DNA of 64,000 nucleotides, taken from positions 1 to 64,000 of the forward strand of contig DASPIW010000057.1 of assembly GCA_035628915.1 (NCBI GenBank). Reading direction: 5' to 3'. The stretch comes from JARBUG01 sp035628915. Its GTDB lineage: Bacteria > Bacillota > Sulfobacillia > Symbiobacteriales > Symbiobacteriaceae. The position numbers and the translations under genes are program-made. Numbering within the stretch: the first letter of the stretch is position 1; every line of letters begins with the position of its first letter. The notes under the pieces were generated by a model. It made no database searches. It saw only the letters and a list, made by a program, of their open reading frames with translations, and had not been told where the DNA came from. Of this stretch, positions 34,856 through 42,222 are shown in pieces.

Positions 34856-36382
34856 TCACACAGGAGTCACGGCGTGCTTCTTGCCCGGCCAGGACTGACG
34901 CTTGGTGGCATAGAGCTCGAACCGTTGCTCCAGCTCCAGACGCAGCCGGTCGAAGGGAATTACGGCGTCAACGATCAGTTCGGAGGCCAGGCGGTAGATG
35001 TCGATGTCGCGGCGGTACTCCTCCCGGAGGCGCTCCACGAAGGCCTGGCGCTCTTCCTCGGGCTTCTCGGCAATCTTGTTGGCGAAGACGGCGTTCACCG
35101 CCGCCTCCGGGCCCATGACGGCGATGGAGGCCGATGGCAGCGCGATGGTGCAGTCCGGCTCAAAGGCCGGGCCGGCCATGGCGTACAGGCCCGCCCCGTA
35201 GGCCTTGCGCACGACGACGCAGATCTTGGGCACCGTCGCTTCCGAAATGGCGGCGATCATTTTTGCGCCGTGGCGGATGATCCCCTGCCGCTCCACCGCC
35301 GTGCCGATCATGAAGCCAGGCACATCCGACAGGAAGAGCAGGGGAATGTTGAAGGCATCGCAGAGCCAGACGAACCGGGCAGCCTTGTCGGCGGAATCGA
35401 CGAACAGCACGCCGCCCTTGACACGGGGCTGGTTGGCCACCACGCCCACCGGGCGCCCCGCGATGCGGGCCAGGCCCGTAATGATCTCCGGGGCAAACAG
35501 CTTCTTGATCTCGAAGAAGGAGCCGTTATCCACAATGCGGTCGATCAGCTCGTACATTTGAAACGGCGAGTTCTGGTTGGCCGGAATGATCTCTCCGATC
35601 GCCCGGCCGGGCTTCGGCTCCCCGTGCGGCGCCGTGGGCGCCCCCTCCCCCGAATAGCGGGGCAGGAAAGCGAGGTAGCGCCGGGCGGCCGTGATGGCCT
35701 CCTCCTCCGTTTTCACGAGGATGTCGCCGCAGCCGGAGACGGTACAGTGCATCTTGGCGCCGCCCATCTCCTCGAGGGTCACTTTTTCGCCGATGACCAT
35801 CTCCGCCATGCGGGGGGAGCCCAGGTACATCGAGGCGTTGCCCTCCACCATGATCACAATATCGCAGAAGGCCGGTATGTAAGCCCCGCCGGCCGCGGAT
35901 GGGCCGAAGAGCAGGCAGACCTGCGGAATCAGTCCGCTCAGCTTCACCTCGTTATAGAAGATGCGGCCCGCGTGGCGCCGCCCCGGAAACATTTCTACCT
36001 GATCGGTAATGCGGGCGCCCGCTGAGTCGACCAGGTAGAGCAGCGGCACTTGAAGTCGCTCGGCCGTCTCCTGGATGCGCAGGATCTTCTCCACGGTCCG
36101 GGCGCCCCACGAGCCCGCCTTGACCGTCGAGTCGTTGGCCATAATGGCCACGGGCCGGCCGCCCACCTTGCCCACGCCGGTCACGACGCCGTCCGCCGGC
36201 AAGTCGGCGGCCTGGTTGTTGGCAAAGAGGCCGTCTTCGACGAAGGAGTCTTCGTCGGTCAGCAGCCGGATGCGCTCACGCACGAAGAGCTTCCCTTGTT
36301 TGGCCGCCTGTTCGTGGTACTTGGGCGCCCCGCCTTCCTTGATCTTCGCTTCCTTCGCCTTCAGATGCTCTTCCAGGCTCAT
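34856..36382 (-). CDS. Acyl-CoA carboxylase carboxyltransferase (beta) subunit
   Basis: A 508-residue carboxyltransferase of the propionyl-/methylcrotonyl-/methylmalonyl-CoA family, which moves CO2 between biotin and an acyl-CoA. The two crotonase-like halves are seen: an acyl-CoA-binding part (YLVDSAGARITDQ, GPSAAGGAYIPAF) and a carboxybiotin part (DVPGFMIGTAVERQGIIRHG, KAYGAGLYAM). It is the last gene of an operon that also encodes a biotin carrier (39678) but no biotin carboxylase. A methylcrotonyl- or geranyl-CoA-type substrate is suggested by AtuA nearby; the sequence alone does not fix it. Confidence 0.9.
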   Translation of the reverse strand: MSLEEHLKAKEAKIKEGGAPKYHEQAAKQGKLFVRERIRLLTDEDSFVEDGLFANNQAADLPADGVVTGVGKVGGRPVAIMANDSTVKAGSWGARTVEKILRIQETAERLQVPLLYLVDSAGARITDQVEMFPGRRHAGRIFYNEVKLSGLIPQVCLLFGPSAAGGAYIPAFCDIVIMVEGNASMYLGSPRMAEMVIGEKVTLEEMGGAKMHCTVSGCGDILVKTEEEAITAARRYLAFLPRYSGEGAPTAPHGEPKPGRAIGEIIPANQNSPFQMYELIDRIVDNGSFFEIKKLFAPEIITGLARIAGRPVGVVANQPRVKGGVLFVDSADKAARFVWLCDAFNIPLLFLSDVPGFMIGTAVERQGIIRHGAKMIAAISEATVPKICVVVRKAYGAGLYAMAGPAFEPDCTIALPSASIAVMGPEAAVNAVFANKIAEKPEEERQAFVERLREEYRRDIDIYRLASELIVDAVIPFDRLRLELEQRFELYATKRQSWPGKKHAVTPV

Positions 36383-36412
36383 GGGTTTCCGCCCTCCCCC
36401 TCCACGCTCTGT

Positions 36413-37183
36413 TTACTCGCCCCTGTACACCGGCGGGCGCTTTTCCGAAAACGCCCGCAGCCCCTCCAGCCGGTCCTGCGTCGGGATGATCGACTGGTAG
36501 GCCTCCCACTCCAGGGCGAGTCCCGCCCCGGATGCGAGCCCGCCGTTGATCGCCCGCTTGGCGGCCCGGATAGCCAGGGGGCCCTGGGCGGCAATCTGCG
36601 CAGCCAGCTCCCGGGCGGCGGGCAGCAGGTCCTGGCGAGGCAGCACCCGGTTGGCCAGGCCCATCGCCCCCGCCTCCGCCGCCGACAGCCTGCGGGCAGT
36701 AAAGATCAGCTCCTTGGCCACCGCCGGACCCACGAGCTGCGGCAGGCGGATACACCCGCCCGCCCCGGGGATGATGCCCCAGGAGACTTCCGTCAGCCCG
36801 ATCTGGGCGTCGTCGGCCATCAGCCGGATGTCGCAGGCCAGGGCCAGTTCGCAGCCCCCGCCGAACGCCATCCCGTGAATGGCTGCAATCACCGGCATGG
36901 GGAGCCGCTCGTACAGCGTGACCGTCTCCCGCAGCAGATGGACCGTTTCAAAGACTTGGGCCTCGCTCATGCCCTGCCGCTCTTTGAGGTCAGCGCCCGA
37001 GCAGAAGGCCTTGGACTCGCCGCCGTGTATGATGACGGCCCGCACGTCGCGGTCCGCCGCCAGGGCGCCGGCCGCGGCCTGCAAATCTTCCACCACCTGC
37101 CGGGACAGGGCGTTGTACTGCTCGGGGTTGTGCAGCGCCACTTCCGCCACGAAACCACTGCGGCTGAGCAACACCTTCTCCAT
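36413..37183 (-). CDS. Enoyl-CoA hydratase/isomerase family protein
   Basis: A 256-residue crotonase-fold enzyme. The oxyanion-hole segments are KAFCSGADLKE and IHGMAFGGGCELALACD; a catalytic-type Glu is in IGLTEVSWGIIPGAGG. It likely hydrates an enoyl-CoA made by the operon's dehydrogenase or the carboxylated product. I prefer the ATG at 37183, nine bases after AGGAGG, to a GTG three codons earlier that touches the site. It follows the prenyltransferase-repeat gene closely. Confidence 0.9.
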   Translation of the reverse strand: MEKVLLSRSGFVAEVALHNPEQYNALSRQVVEDLQAAAGALAADRDVRAVIIHGGESKAFCSGADLKERQGMSEAQVFETVHLLRETVTLYERLPMPVIAAIHGMAFGGGCELALACDIRLMADDAQIGLTEVSWGIIPGAGGCIRLPQLVGPAVAKELIFTARRLSAAEAGAMGLANRVLPRQDLLPAARELAAQIAAQGPLAIRAAKRAINGGLASGAGLALEWEAYQSIIPTQDRLEGLRAFSEKRPPVYRGE

Positions 37184-37197
37184 GGAAGTCACCCTCC

Positions 37198-37968
37198 TCA
37201 GATGATGCCATACCCCCGGAAGACCCGCAGGGCCGTCAGCGTCGCTTCCAGTGCAAACCCCGGCTCAGCGGGCCACGCCCCGTCCGCCCCCTGCTGCGCC
37301 GCCAGTGCGGCCAACTGCCCGACAATGGGCAGCGCAAACCTGCCGCCCGCGGCGAGCTCCAGGGCGCAGGCCAGGGCCCAGGCCCGTTCGGAAGCGTCCA
37401 TCTCCCGGGCCGTCACCGCCTGGAACGCCCAGACGGTCTCGTTGGCCTCAGGCCCCAGGAGCTTATAGAAGACTGCCCACGCCAGCGCCAGCGTCTGCAC
37501 GGGCACCGTCGCCGGGTCAGCGCTGCCGAGGAAGCGGCGAAGCCAGGTGGCGCCCCGGTTGATCGGATCGGTATGGTCGGGTTCGGACATCAAAATCGAA
37601 TAGGTCGCGACTGCGGTCAAATACGGCGGCGTCTGCCAGCCGTACACGGGGTTGGTCTCCGCCCACGAACCGTCCGTCTGCTGCACCCGCCGCAGGTAGG
37701 CTACCGCCCGGGAAGCCATGGGCGACCCCGACAGGGGCGGCATATCTTTCAACTGATGCAGCACGTAGCAGGTCACGTCGATGCCGCCCGGAAATCCCCC
37801 GTCTGCACCCTGAAGCCCTTCGATCTCGCGTACGACCTCGCGAGCCGGCCCCGCGCTGCCCATGATTCCTTCCAGTCTTGCTACGTCCCGCGCAGCGCCG
37901 TGGGCCAGGACGAATGCCCTGGCCCGCTCTGCGTCCACCCGAATGGGGGAAAGCTCGACCACTGTCAC
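37198..37968 (-). CDS. Prenyltransferase/squalene-cyclase repeat protein
   Basis: A 256-residue protein with alpha-toroid repeats of the terpene cyclase/prenyltransferase kind: GADGGFPGGIDVTCYVLHQL, QTDGSWAETNPVYGWQTPPY and GADGAWPAEPGFALEATLT. It is much shorter than squalene-hopene cyclase and lacks an obvious DxDD motif, so a full cyclase is unlikely. Its GTG start shares a base with the stop of the upstream AtuA-tail gene and follows GGAGGAGTA. Being inside a terpenoid/branched acyl-CoA operon, it may bind an isoprenoid chain; this is inference. Confidence 0.75.
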   Translation of the reverse strand: MTVVELSPIRVDAERARAFVLAHGAARDVARLEGIMGSAGPAREVVREIEGLQGADGGFPGGIDVTCYVLHQLKDMPPLSGSPMASRAVAYLRRVQQTDGSWAETNPVYGWQTPPYLTAVATYSILMSEPDHTDPINRGATWLRRFLGSADPATVPVQTLALAWAVFYKLLGPEANETVWAFQAVTAREMDASERAWALACALELAAGGRFALPIVGQLAALAAQQGADGAWPAEPGFALEATLTALRVFRGYGII

Positions 37969-38279
37969 TACTCCTCCGCTTCGATCTCCATGCGCAACAG
38001 GGCTGCGGCAAACGTCTTGCCAAGGTTGTCGCTGCGCAGCGACCTGGGCGCCCCGCCCCCGAGCGCACCATGTACCAAGAACTTCAGCGCCTGCACGTTC
38101 GGGACCTCCCACATTTCCACCGGTCCCGTCGCTACCGGGCGGAAGTACTCCGCCACTCTCTCCTTCGTCACCTGGCGCCGGATGATCTCCCAGGCCGCAT
38201 CGTCGTTGGCAAACAGGGAGATATCCGACGCGTCGCCCTTGTCGCCCGAGCGGGCGTGGCAAATCTCGATGAGGCGCAT
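37968..38279 (-). CDS. AtuA C-terminal ferredoxin-fold-like subunit
   Basis: A 103-residue protein matching the C-terminal domain of AtuA-type proteins, starting MRLIEICHARSGDKGDASDISLF with the ARSGDKG signature. In many species it is fused to the DUF1446 domain; here it is a separate gene three bases after it. The pair probably forms one enzyme. AtuA is required for acyclic terpene use in Pseudomonas, but its reaction is not settled. Confidence 0.85.
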   Translation of the reverse strand: MRLIEICHARSGDKGDASDISLFANDDAAWEIIRRQVTKERVAEYFRPVATGPVEMWEVPNVQALKFLVHGALGGGAPRSLRSDNLGKTFAAALLRMEIEAEE

Positions 38280-38282
38280 GCT

Positions 38283-39671
38283 CTATACCTCCCCCCACTC
38301 GGCGGCCCGGGCTACCTGCACCCTGGCGTAGGGCTCCACCAACTCCCGGGGAATCAGCGTGGACCAAAGGCCCATCAGCTCCCGGGGCTGGGGCGTGCCC
38401 GCCACGGCCGACGCCGTGGGCGGCCCGGAGAGCAGCAGCGGCGGGAACTCCCGGGCCAGCACTTCGCAGTCCCGCTTGTTGTCCGTCCGGATGGCGATGC
38501 GCAGGCGGACTTCGTTGATCTGATCTTCATCAGCCGGCTCCGGCGCAATGGCGCCCCAGAGCGAATTGATGCCGATGTACTCCACGTGAGTCTCCTGCGG
38601 CTGGACGCCCTGCATCTCCAGCCGCTTCCTGACGATTTCGGCGGCCCGTTTCGCCTTGGAGTATGCCTTCGGCCAGCCGAAGGAGATGTAACCCTCACCC
38701 ATGTAGCCGTCAGCGTAACCGAGAAGCGCTTTCAGCGTCGGCGGGGCCGGGCGCCCCTGCGTGCCGCTGACCCGCACCCGGTTCTCGCCCGCCGGCTCCA
38801 ACTTCGTCGTCGTCAGGTCGCAGATGACGTCCGGGGTAATGTAGGCGGTGGGATCGTGGATTTCATACAGGAACTGCTCCTTGACCGAGCGGAGCGTCAC
38901 GGCGCCGCCGGTTCCCTCCGGCTTGGTCAGAATGAAGGAACCGTCCTCACTCACTTCGGCGACGGGATAGCCAATCCGTTCGAGGTCGGGCACATCCTCC
39001 CAGCCGACCTGCAGGTTGCCGCCCGTTACCTGCCCTGAGCATTCCATCAAATGGCCGAGAATAATCCCTTGCGCCAGCCGATCCCACGCGTCGGCAGCCC
39101 AGCCGAACTCGTAGATCAGGGGGCCGAGGAACTGCGCCGTGTCGGTGGTGCGCCCGGTGATCACCACGTCGGCGCCCTGGCGGAGCGCCTCCGCGATTAC
39201 GTCCGCCCCCAGGTAGACCGAAGCGAAGAGGACCCGCTCCCGCACGTCGCCCAGGGCCTGACCGGTCTCCTTGTCCCGGAAGGTCACGCCCCTGTCGGCC
39301 AGTTCGTCGAGCCGGTCGTAGATGTCGTCGCCCGTGACGCAGGCGATTCTCAGGTCGCCCAGCCCCAGTTCCCGCGCCACGGCTGCCACGGCCCGGGCGG
39401 CGCCCACCGGGTTGATGCCCCCGGCGTTGGTGATCAGCTTGATCCCTTTCTCCCGGCAGATCGGCAGCAAGTTGCGCATCATGGGCACCACATCTTTGGT
39501 GTAACCCTGGGCGGGGTCCTTGCGACGGCCTTTCTGCAATATGGCCAGCGTCAGTTCCGCCAGCGTGTCAAAGCTGATGTACTTGACGTTGCCGCGTCGG
39601 GCCACATCAAGCACAGGCAGAAGGCTGTCCCCGTAAAAGCCCTGCCCGGCTCCGATCCGTACGGTTCGCAT
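38283..39671 (-). CDS. AtuA-like protein (DUF1446), acyclic terpene utilisation
   Basis: A 462-residue DUF1446 protein. It starts with the RIGAGQGFYGDSLLPVLD nucleotide-loop-like motif and has ITNAGGINPVGAARAV, GADVVITGRTTDTAQFLGP and GHLMECSGQVTGGN, all typical of the family. It has the acyl-CoA dehydrogenase, biotin carrier and enoyl-CoA hydratase as operon neighbours, the usual AtuA/Liu setting for degrading citronellyl-, geranyl- or isovaleryl-type CoA esters. The substrate is inferred from context only. Confidence 0.88.
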   Translation of the reverse strand: MRTVRIGAGQGFYGDSLLPVLDVARRGNVKYISFDTLAELTLAILQKGRRKDPAQGYTKDVVPMMRNLLPICREKGIKLITNAGGINPVGAARAVAAVARELGLGDLRIACVTGDDIYDRLDELADRGVTFRDKETGQALGDVRERVLFASVYLGADVIAEALRQGADVVITGRTTDTAQFLGPLIYEFGWAADAWDRLAQGIILGHLMECSGQVTGGNLQVGWEDVPDLERIGYPVAEVSEDGSFILTKPEGTGGAVTLRSVKEQFLYEIHDPTAYITPDVICDLTTTKLEPAGENRVRVSGTQGRPAPPTLKALLGYADGYMGEGYISFGWPKAYSKAKRAAEIVRKRLEMQGVQPQETHVEYIGINSLWGAIAPEPADEDQINEVRLRIAIRTDNKRDCEVLAREFPPLLLSGPPTASAVAGTPQPRELMGLWSTLIPRELVEPYARVQVARAAEWGEV

Positions 39672-39677
39672 TCGGCG

Positions 39678-39890
39678 TCACGCCCCCTCGTATTCGACGA
39701 CCAGGTCGCCGTCGTTGACGAAATCGCCTTCCTTTACTACTACGGCCTTCACGACCCCATCAGACTCTGCCGTAATGGGAATCTCCATCTTCATCGATTC
39801 GAGGATCAGCACATCAGTGCCCGCTTCGACCTTGTCGCCGGGCTTGACCAGAACCTTCCACACCGTACCGGCCATATTCGATTTGACCAT
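39678..39890 (-). CDS. Biotin carrier protein (biotinyl/lipoyl domain)
   Basis: A 70-residue stand-alone biotinyl domain, with the acceptor Lys34 in ESMKMEIP and the usual Gly/Pro turns (VKPGDKVEAG). It would carry carboxybiotin to the carboxyltransferase at 34856. There is no gene for a biotin carboxylase in the operon, so a general AccC from elsewhere in the genome must charge it, or the module works in the decarboxylating direction. Confidence 0.92.
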   Translation of the reverse strand: MVKSNMAGTVWKVLVKPGDKVEAGTDVLILESMKMEIPITAESDGVVKAVVVKEGDFVNDGDLVVEYEGA

Positions 39891-39917
39891 GACGATCAGT
39901 ACCCTCCCCTCGTTCGC

Positions 39918-41063
39918 TCAGCACCCCAATTGCTTTGCAATGACAATTCGCTGAATTTCGCTGGTGCCCTCGCCGATCTCGGTCAGCTTTGCGTCGCGCC
40001 AGAAGCGGGAGACCGGGAAATCCTCCGTGTAGCCCGCGCCGCCGTGGATCTGAATCGCCTGGTTGGCCGCCCGGACGGCGGCTTCGGAGGCGAAGAGCTT
40101 CGCCATGGCCCCTTCGCTGCTGAACGGGCGCCCCTGGTCTTTCAGCCAGGCGGCCTTCAGGACCATCATGCGTGCCAGTTCTACTTCCATGGCCATATCC
40201 GCCAGTTTGAACTGGATCGCCTGGAATTTTGAGATGGCGTGGCCGAACTGAACCCGCTCCTTGGCGTATTTGAGGGCGGCATCCAAAGCTGCCTGTGCAA
40301 TTCCGACGGCCATGGCGCCAATGGAGATGCGGCCGCCGTCCAGCGTCACCATGAACTGCTTGAACCCTTCTCCCGGCGAACCCAGCAGATTCCCGGCAGG
40401 AACGCGTACGCTGTCGAAGTAGAGCGGGCGGGTGTCCGAAGAGTGGAGCCCCATCTTCTCGTAAGCCGGCCCTACGGTGAAGCCTTCCGTCGGGTTCGGC
40501 ACGATGAAGGCGCTGATGCCCCGGTGTTTGTGGCCCGGGCCGGTGACGGCCGTGCAGACGATGTAGCCGCAGTAGAAGGCGTTGGTAATGAAGGACTTGG
40601 AGCCGCTCAGGAGATAGCTGTCGCCGTCGCGGACGGCCGTAGTGTTGGTGCCGGCCGAGTCGGAGCCGGCGCCGGGCTCCGTGAGGCCGAACGACGCCAG
40701 ATACTCGCCCCGGGCGGCGCCCGGGAGCCACCGGTGCTTCTGCTCCTCGCTGCCGAAGTAGTAGACCGGCCCCATGCCGATGGAGCAGTGCGCCGCCATG
40801 GTGATGCCCAGCGATGCATCCGCCCGGCTAATCTCCTCTACAGCCAGGGCGTAAGAGACCGTGTCGCCGCCCATGCCGCCGTATGCTTCGCTGAAGGGGA
40901 TGCCGAAGAACCCCAGGCTGCCCATTTGCTTCACGAGATCCAGCGGGAACTCCCCGGTCTTGTCCCGCCGGCCGGCGCCCGGTGCCACCGCCCCCTCGGC
41001 GAACTCCCTGGCCAGGTTTCGAATCGCTGCCTGTTCTGCAGTCAGGTCGAAATTCAGTCCCAC
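39918..41063 (-). CDS. Acyl-CoA dehydrogenase
   Basis: A 381-residue FAD enzyme that oxidises an acyl-CoA to the 2-enoyl form. Signatures: [20 protein letters not shown] (FAD/substrate loop), [14 protein letters not shown], and [20 protein letters not shown] with the GEGTSEIQ end. The GTG start follows GGGAGGGACGA. It is the first gene of the seven-gene operon. The overall pattern is closest to short-chain or isovaleryl/citronellyl-type dehydrogenases. Confidence 0.93.
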   Translation of the reverse strand: MGLNFDLTAEQAAIRNLAREFAEGAVAPGAGRRDKTGEFPLDLVKQMGSLGFFGIPFSEAYGGMGGDTVSYALAVEEISRADASLGITMAAHCSIGMGPVYYFGSEEQKHRWLPGAARGEYLASFGLTEPGAGSDSAGTNTTAVRDGDSYLLSGSKSFITNAFYCGYIVCTAVTGPGHKHRGISAFIVPNPTEGFTVGPAYEKMGLHSSDTRPLYFDSVRVPAGNLLGSPGEGFKQFMVTLDGGRISIGAMAVGIAQAALDAALKYAKERVQFGHAISKFQAIQFKLADMAMEVELARMMVLKAAWLKDQGRPFSSEGAMAKLFASEAAVRAANQAIQIHGGAGYTEDFPVSRFWRDAKLTEIGEGTSEIQRIVIAKQLGC

Positions 41064-41115
41064 ACTCGTCCCTCCCGTCTCTGCACACCCCACGTAAGGC
41101 GAAGTAATCTCTCTC

Positions 41116-41216
41116 ATTATACGTGCTTATTCGTATCGTCTGATCCGGATTCCTGCCCACGTGTGACAAAATTCTATGAGTCCGGTGCGCAATGTGTCAC
41201 ATGACAAGTATGGGCG
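41116..41216. promoter_or_regulatory. Divergent control region with inverted repeats
   Basis: A minus-strand TATAAT (41116-41121) could be the -10 of the acyl-CoA operon; no good -35 is seen. Nearby are TGTGACA (about 41162) and the near-palindrome TGTCA-CA-TGACA (about 41192-41203), candidate sites for a repressor or activator of this operon. Confidence 0.4.
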
Positions 41217-41265
41217 CCGGCGGGCATAGACCTGAAGCAAACGCTGTCACCAGGGAGGTGGATCC

Positions 41266-42135
41266 ATGTTTGAACAACCCGTCAGGCGACTGGCCGTCGC
41301 CACCCTGTCTGAGGTCGGCGATGCGGCTGCACTCTTCCGGGGCCCCGGAGGGCGCCCGCTGCAGGGCTACGTGCTGGTCACCGGCGAAGGCGCCGACTGC
41401 CGCATAACCGTCTATCTGAATCAGGGGGAAGGAAATCACACGGCGGTACTGGCAGGGGATATGGTCTGGTTCCAGGCTCAGAGCCAGCCCCAGGCGCGGC
41501 CGGCGGAGGCGCCCCTCCCCGTGGCATCGGCTGCGGCCGGCGCTGGAGAACCCTGGGCCGGCCTGCAGCCGGACTCTGAACCGCCGCCGGAAGAAGCACT
41601 GCCGGCTGAGCCGGGGTTCAAGCTGTACGCTGAGCCGGCGACGCCGGTCTCGGCCATCGTACCGCACAAAATTGAAGTGGTCGTGACTCCGTTGGAGGAA
41701 GCTCCCTCGGAGGCGCCTGCCGCAGAGCCTGCTGCCGAGCCCGCCATCGTGCCCCCTGCCGAGCCCGCTGCCGAAGCAGAACCGGTCTCGATTACCCTGA
41801 GCTCCCGGCACCCCCTGGCGCCCCGGGCGGGCGGCACGGCCCGCCTCGATCGCAGCCAGAGCAGCCTGACCCTGACCGTCCGCGGCCTGCCATCCCCGGC
41901 GGTGATGGGGCGCCCTTACAACGCCTACCGCGCCTGGCTGCTCAACCAGCGGGCGGGCACCCGCCAGCCCCTCGGCCTGCTCACCCGTGTCTGGGGGGAG
42001 AATTTCAAGCTCGAAAGCGAAGGCGGCCTCCCGCTGTCCCGCTTCGATGCAGTCCTGATCACTGCCGAAGACCGCCTGGCGGGGGCGCCCATCGCCTCGG
42101 CGCCCCAGGTTCTCGTCGGGGATTACGACTTATGA
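41266..42135 (+). CDS. Unknown protein with RskA-like C-terminal domain
   Basis: A 289-residue cytosolic-looking protein with no signal peptide. The N-terminal ~75 residues form a small beta-rich domain (LQGYVLVTGEGADCRITVYL). Residues ~80-180 are a Pro/Ala/Glu-rich linker. The C-terminal ~100 residues (TLTVRGLPSPAVMG, YNAYRAWLLN, GLLTRVWG, FDAVLITAED) resemble the beta domain of anti-sigma-K/RskA proteins, but no sigma-binding domain, membrane helix or sigma gene is present. The ATG follows GGGAGGTGGATCC. Single-gene unit; function unknown. Confidence 0.65.
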   Translation: MFEQPVRRLAVATLSEVGDAAALFRGPGGRPLQGYVLVTGEGADCRITVYLNQGEGNHTAVLAGDMVWFQAQSQPQARPAEAPLPVASAAAGAGEPWAGLQPDSEPPPEEALPAEPGFKLYAEPATPVSAIVPHKIEVVVTPLEEAPSEAPAAEPAAEPAIVPPAEPAAEAEPVSITLSSRHPLAPRAGGTARLDRSQSSLTLTVRGLPSPAVMGRPYNAYRAWLLNQRAGTRQPLGLLTRVWGENFKLESEGGLPLSRFDAVLITAEDRLAGAPIASAPQVLVGDYDL

Positions 42136-42140
42136 AAAGC

Positions 42141-42166
42141 GCCGCCCCCGATTTCTCGGGGGCGGC
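42141..42166 (+). terminator. Terminator after the RskA-like gene
   Basis: Perfect 11-bp stem GCCGCCCCCGA with its complement, loop of four, followed by TTCTGCT. It begins six bases after the stop at 42135. Confidence 0.8.
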
Positions 42167-42222
42167 TTCTGCTCTCATGCGACCTTCGCCATCCGAAAAC
42201 CCCGGCGGGCGGCTCTCAATGC

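Noticed and set aside
37968..38367. A longer version of the prenyltransferase-repeat gene starting at 38367
   Set aside because: The extra N-terminal part is a shadow of the AtuA-tail gene in another frame; the GTG at 37968 has a proper ribosome binding site.
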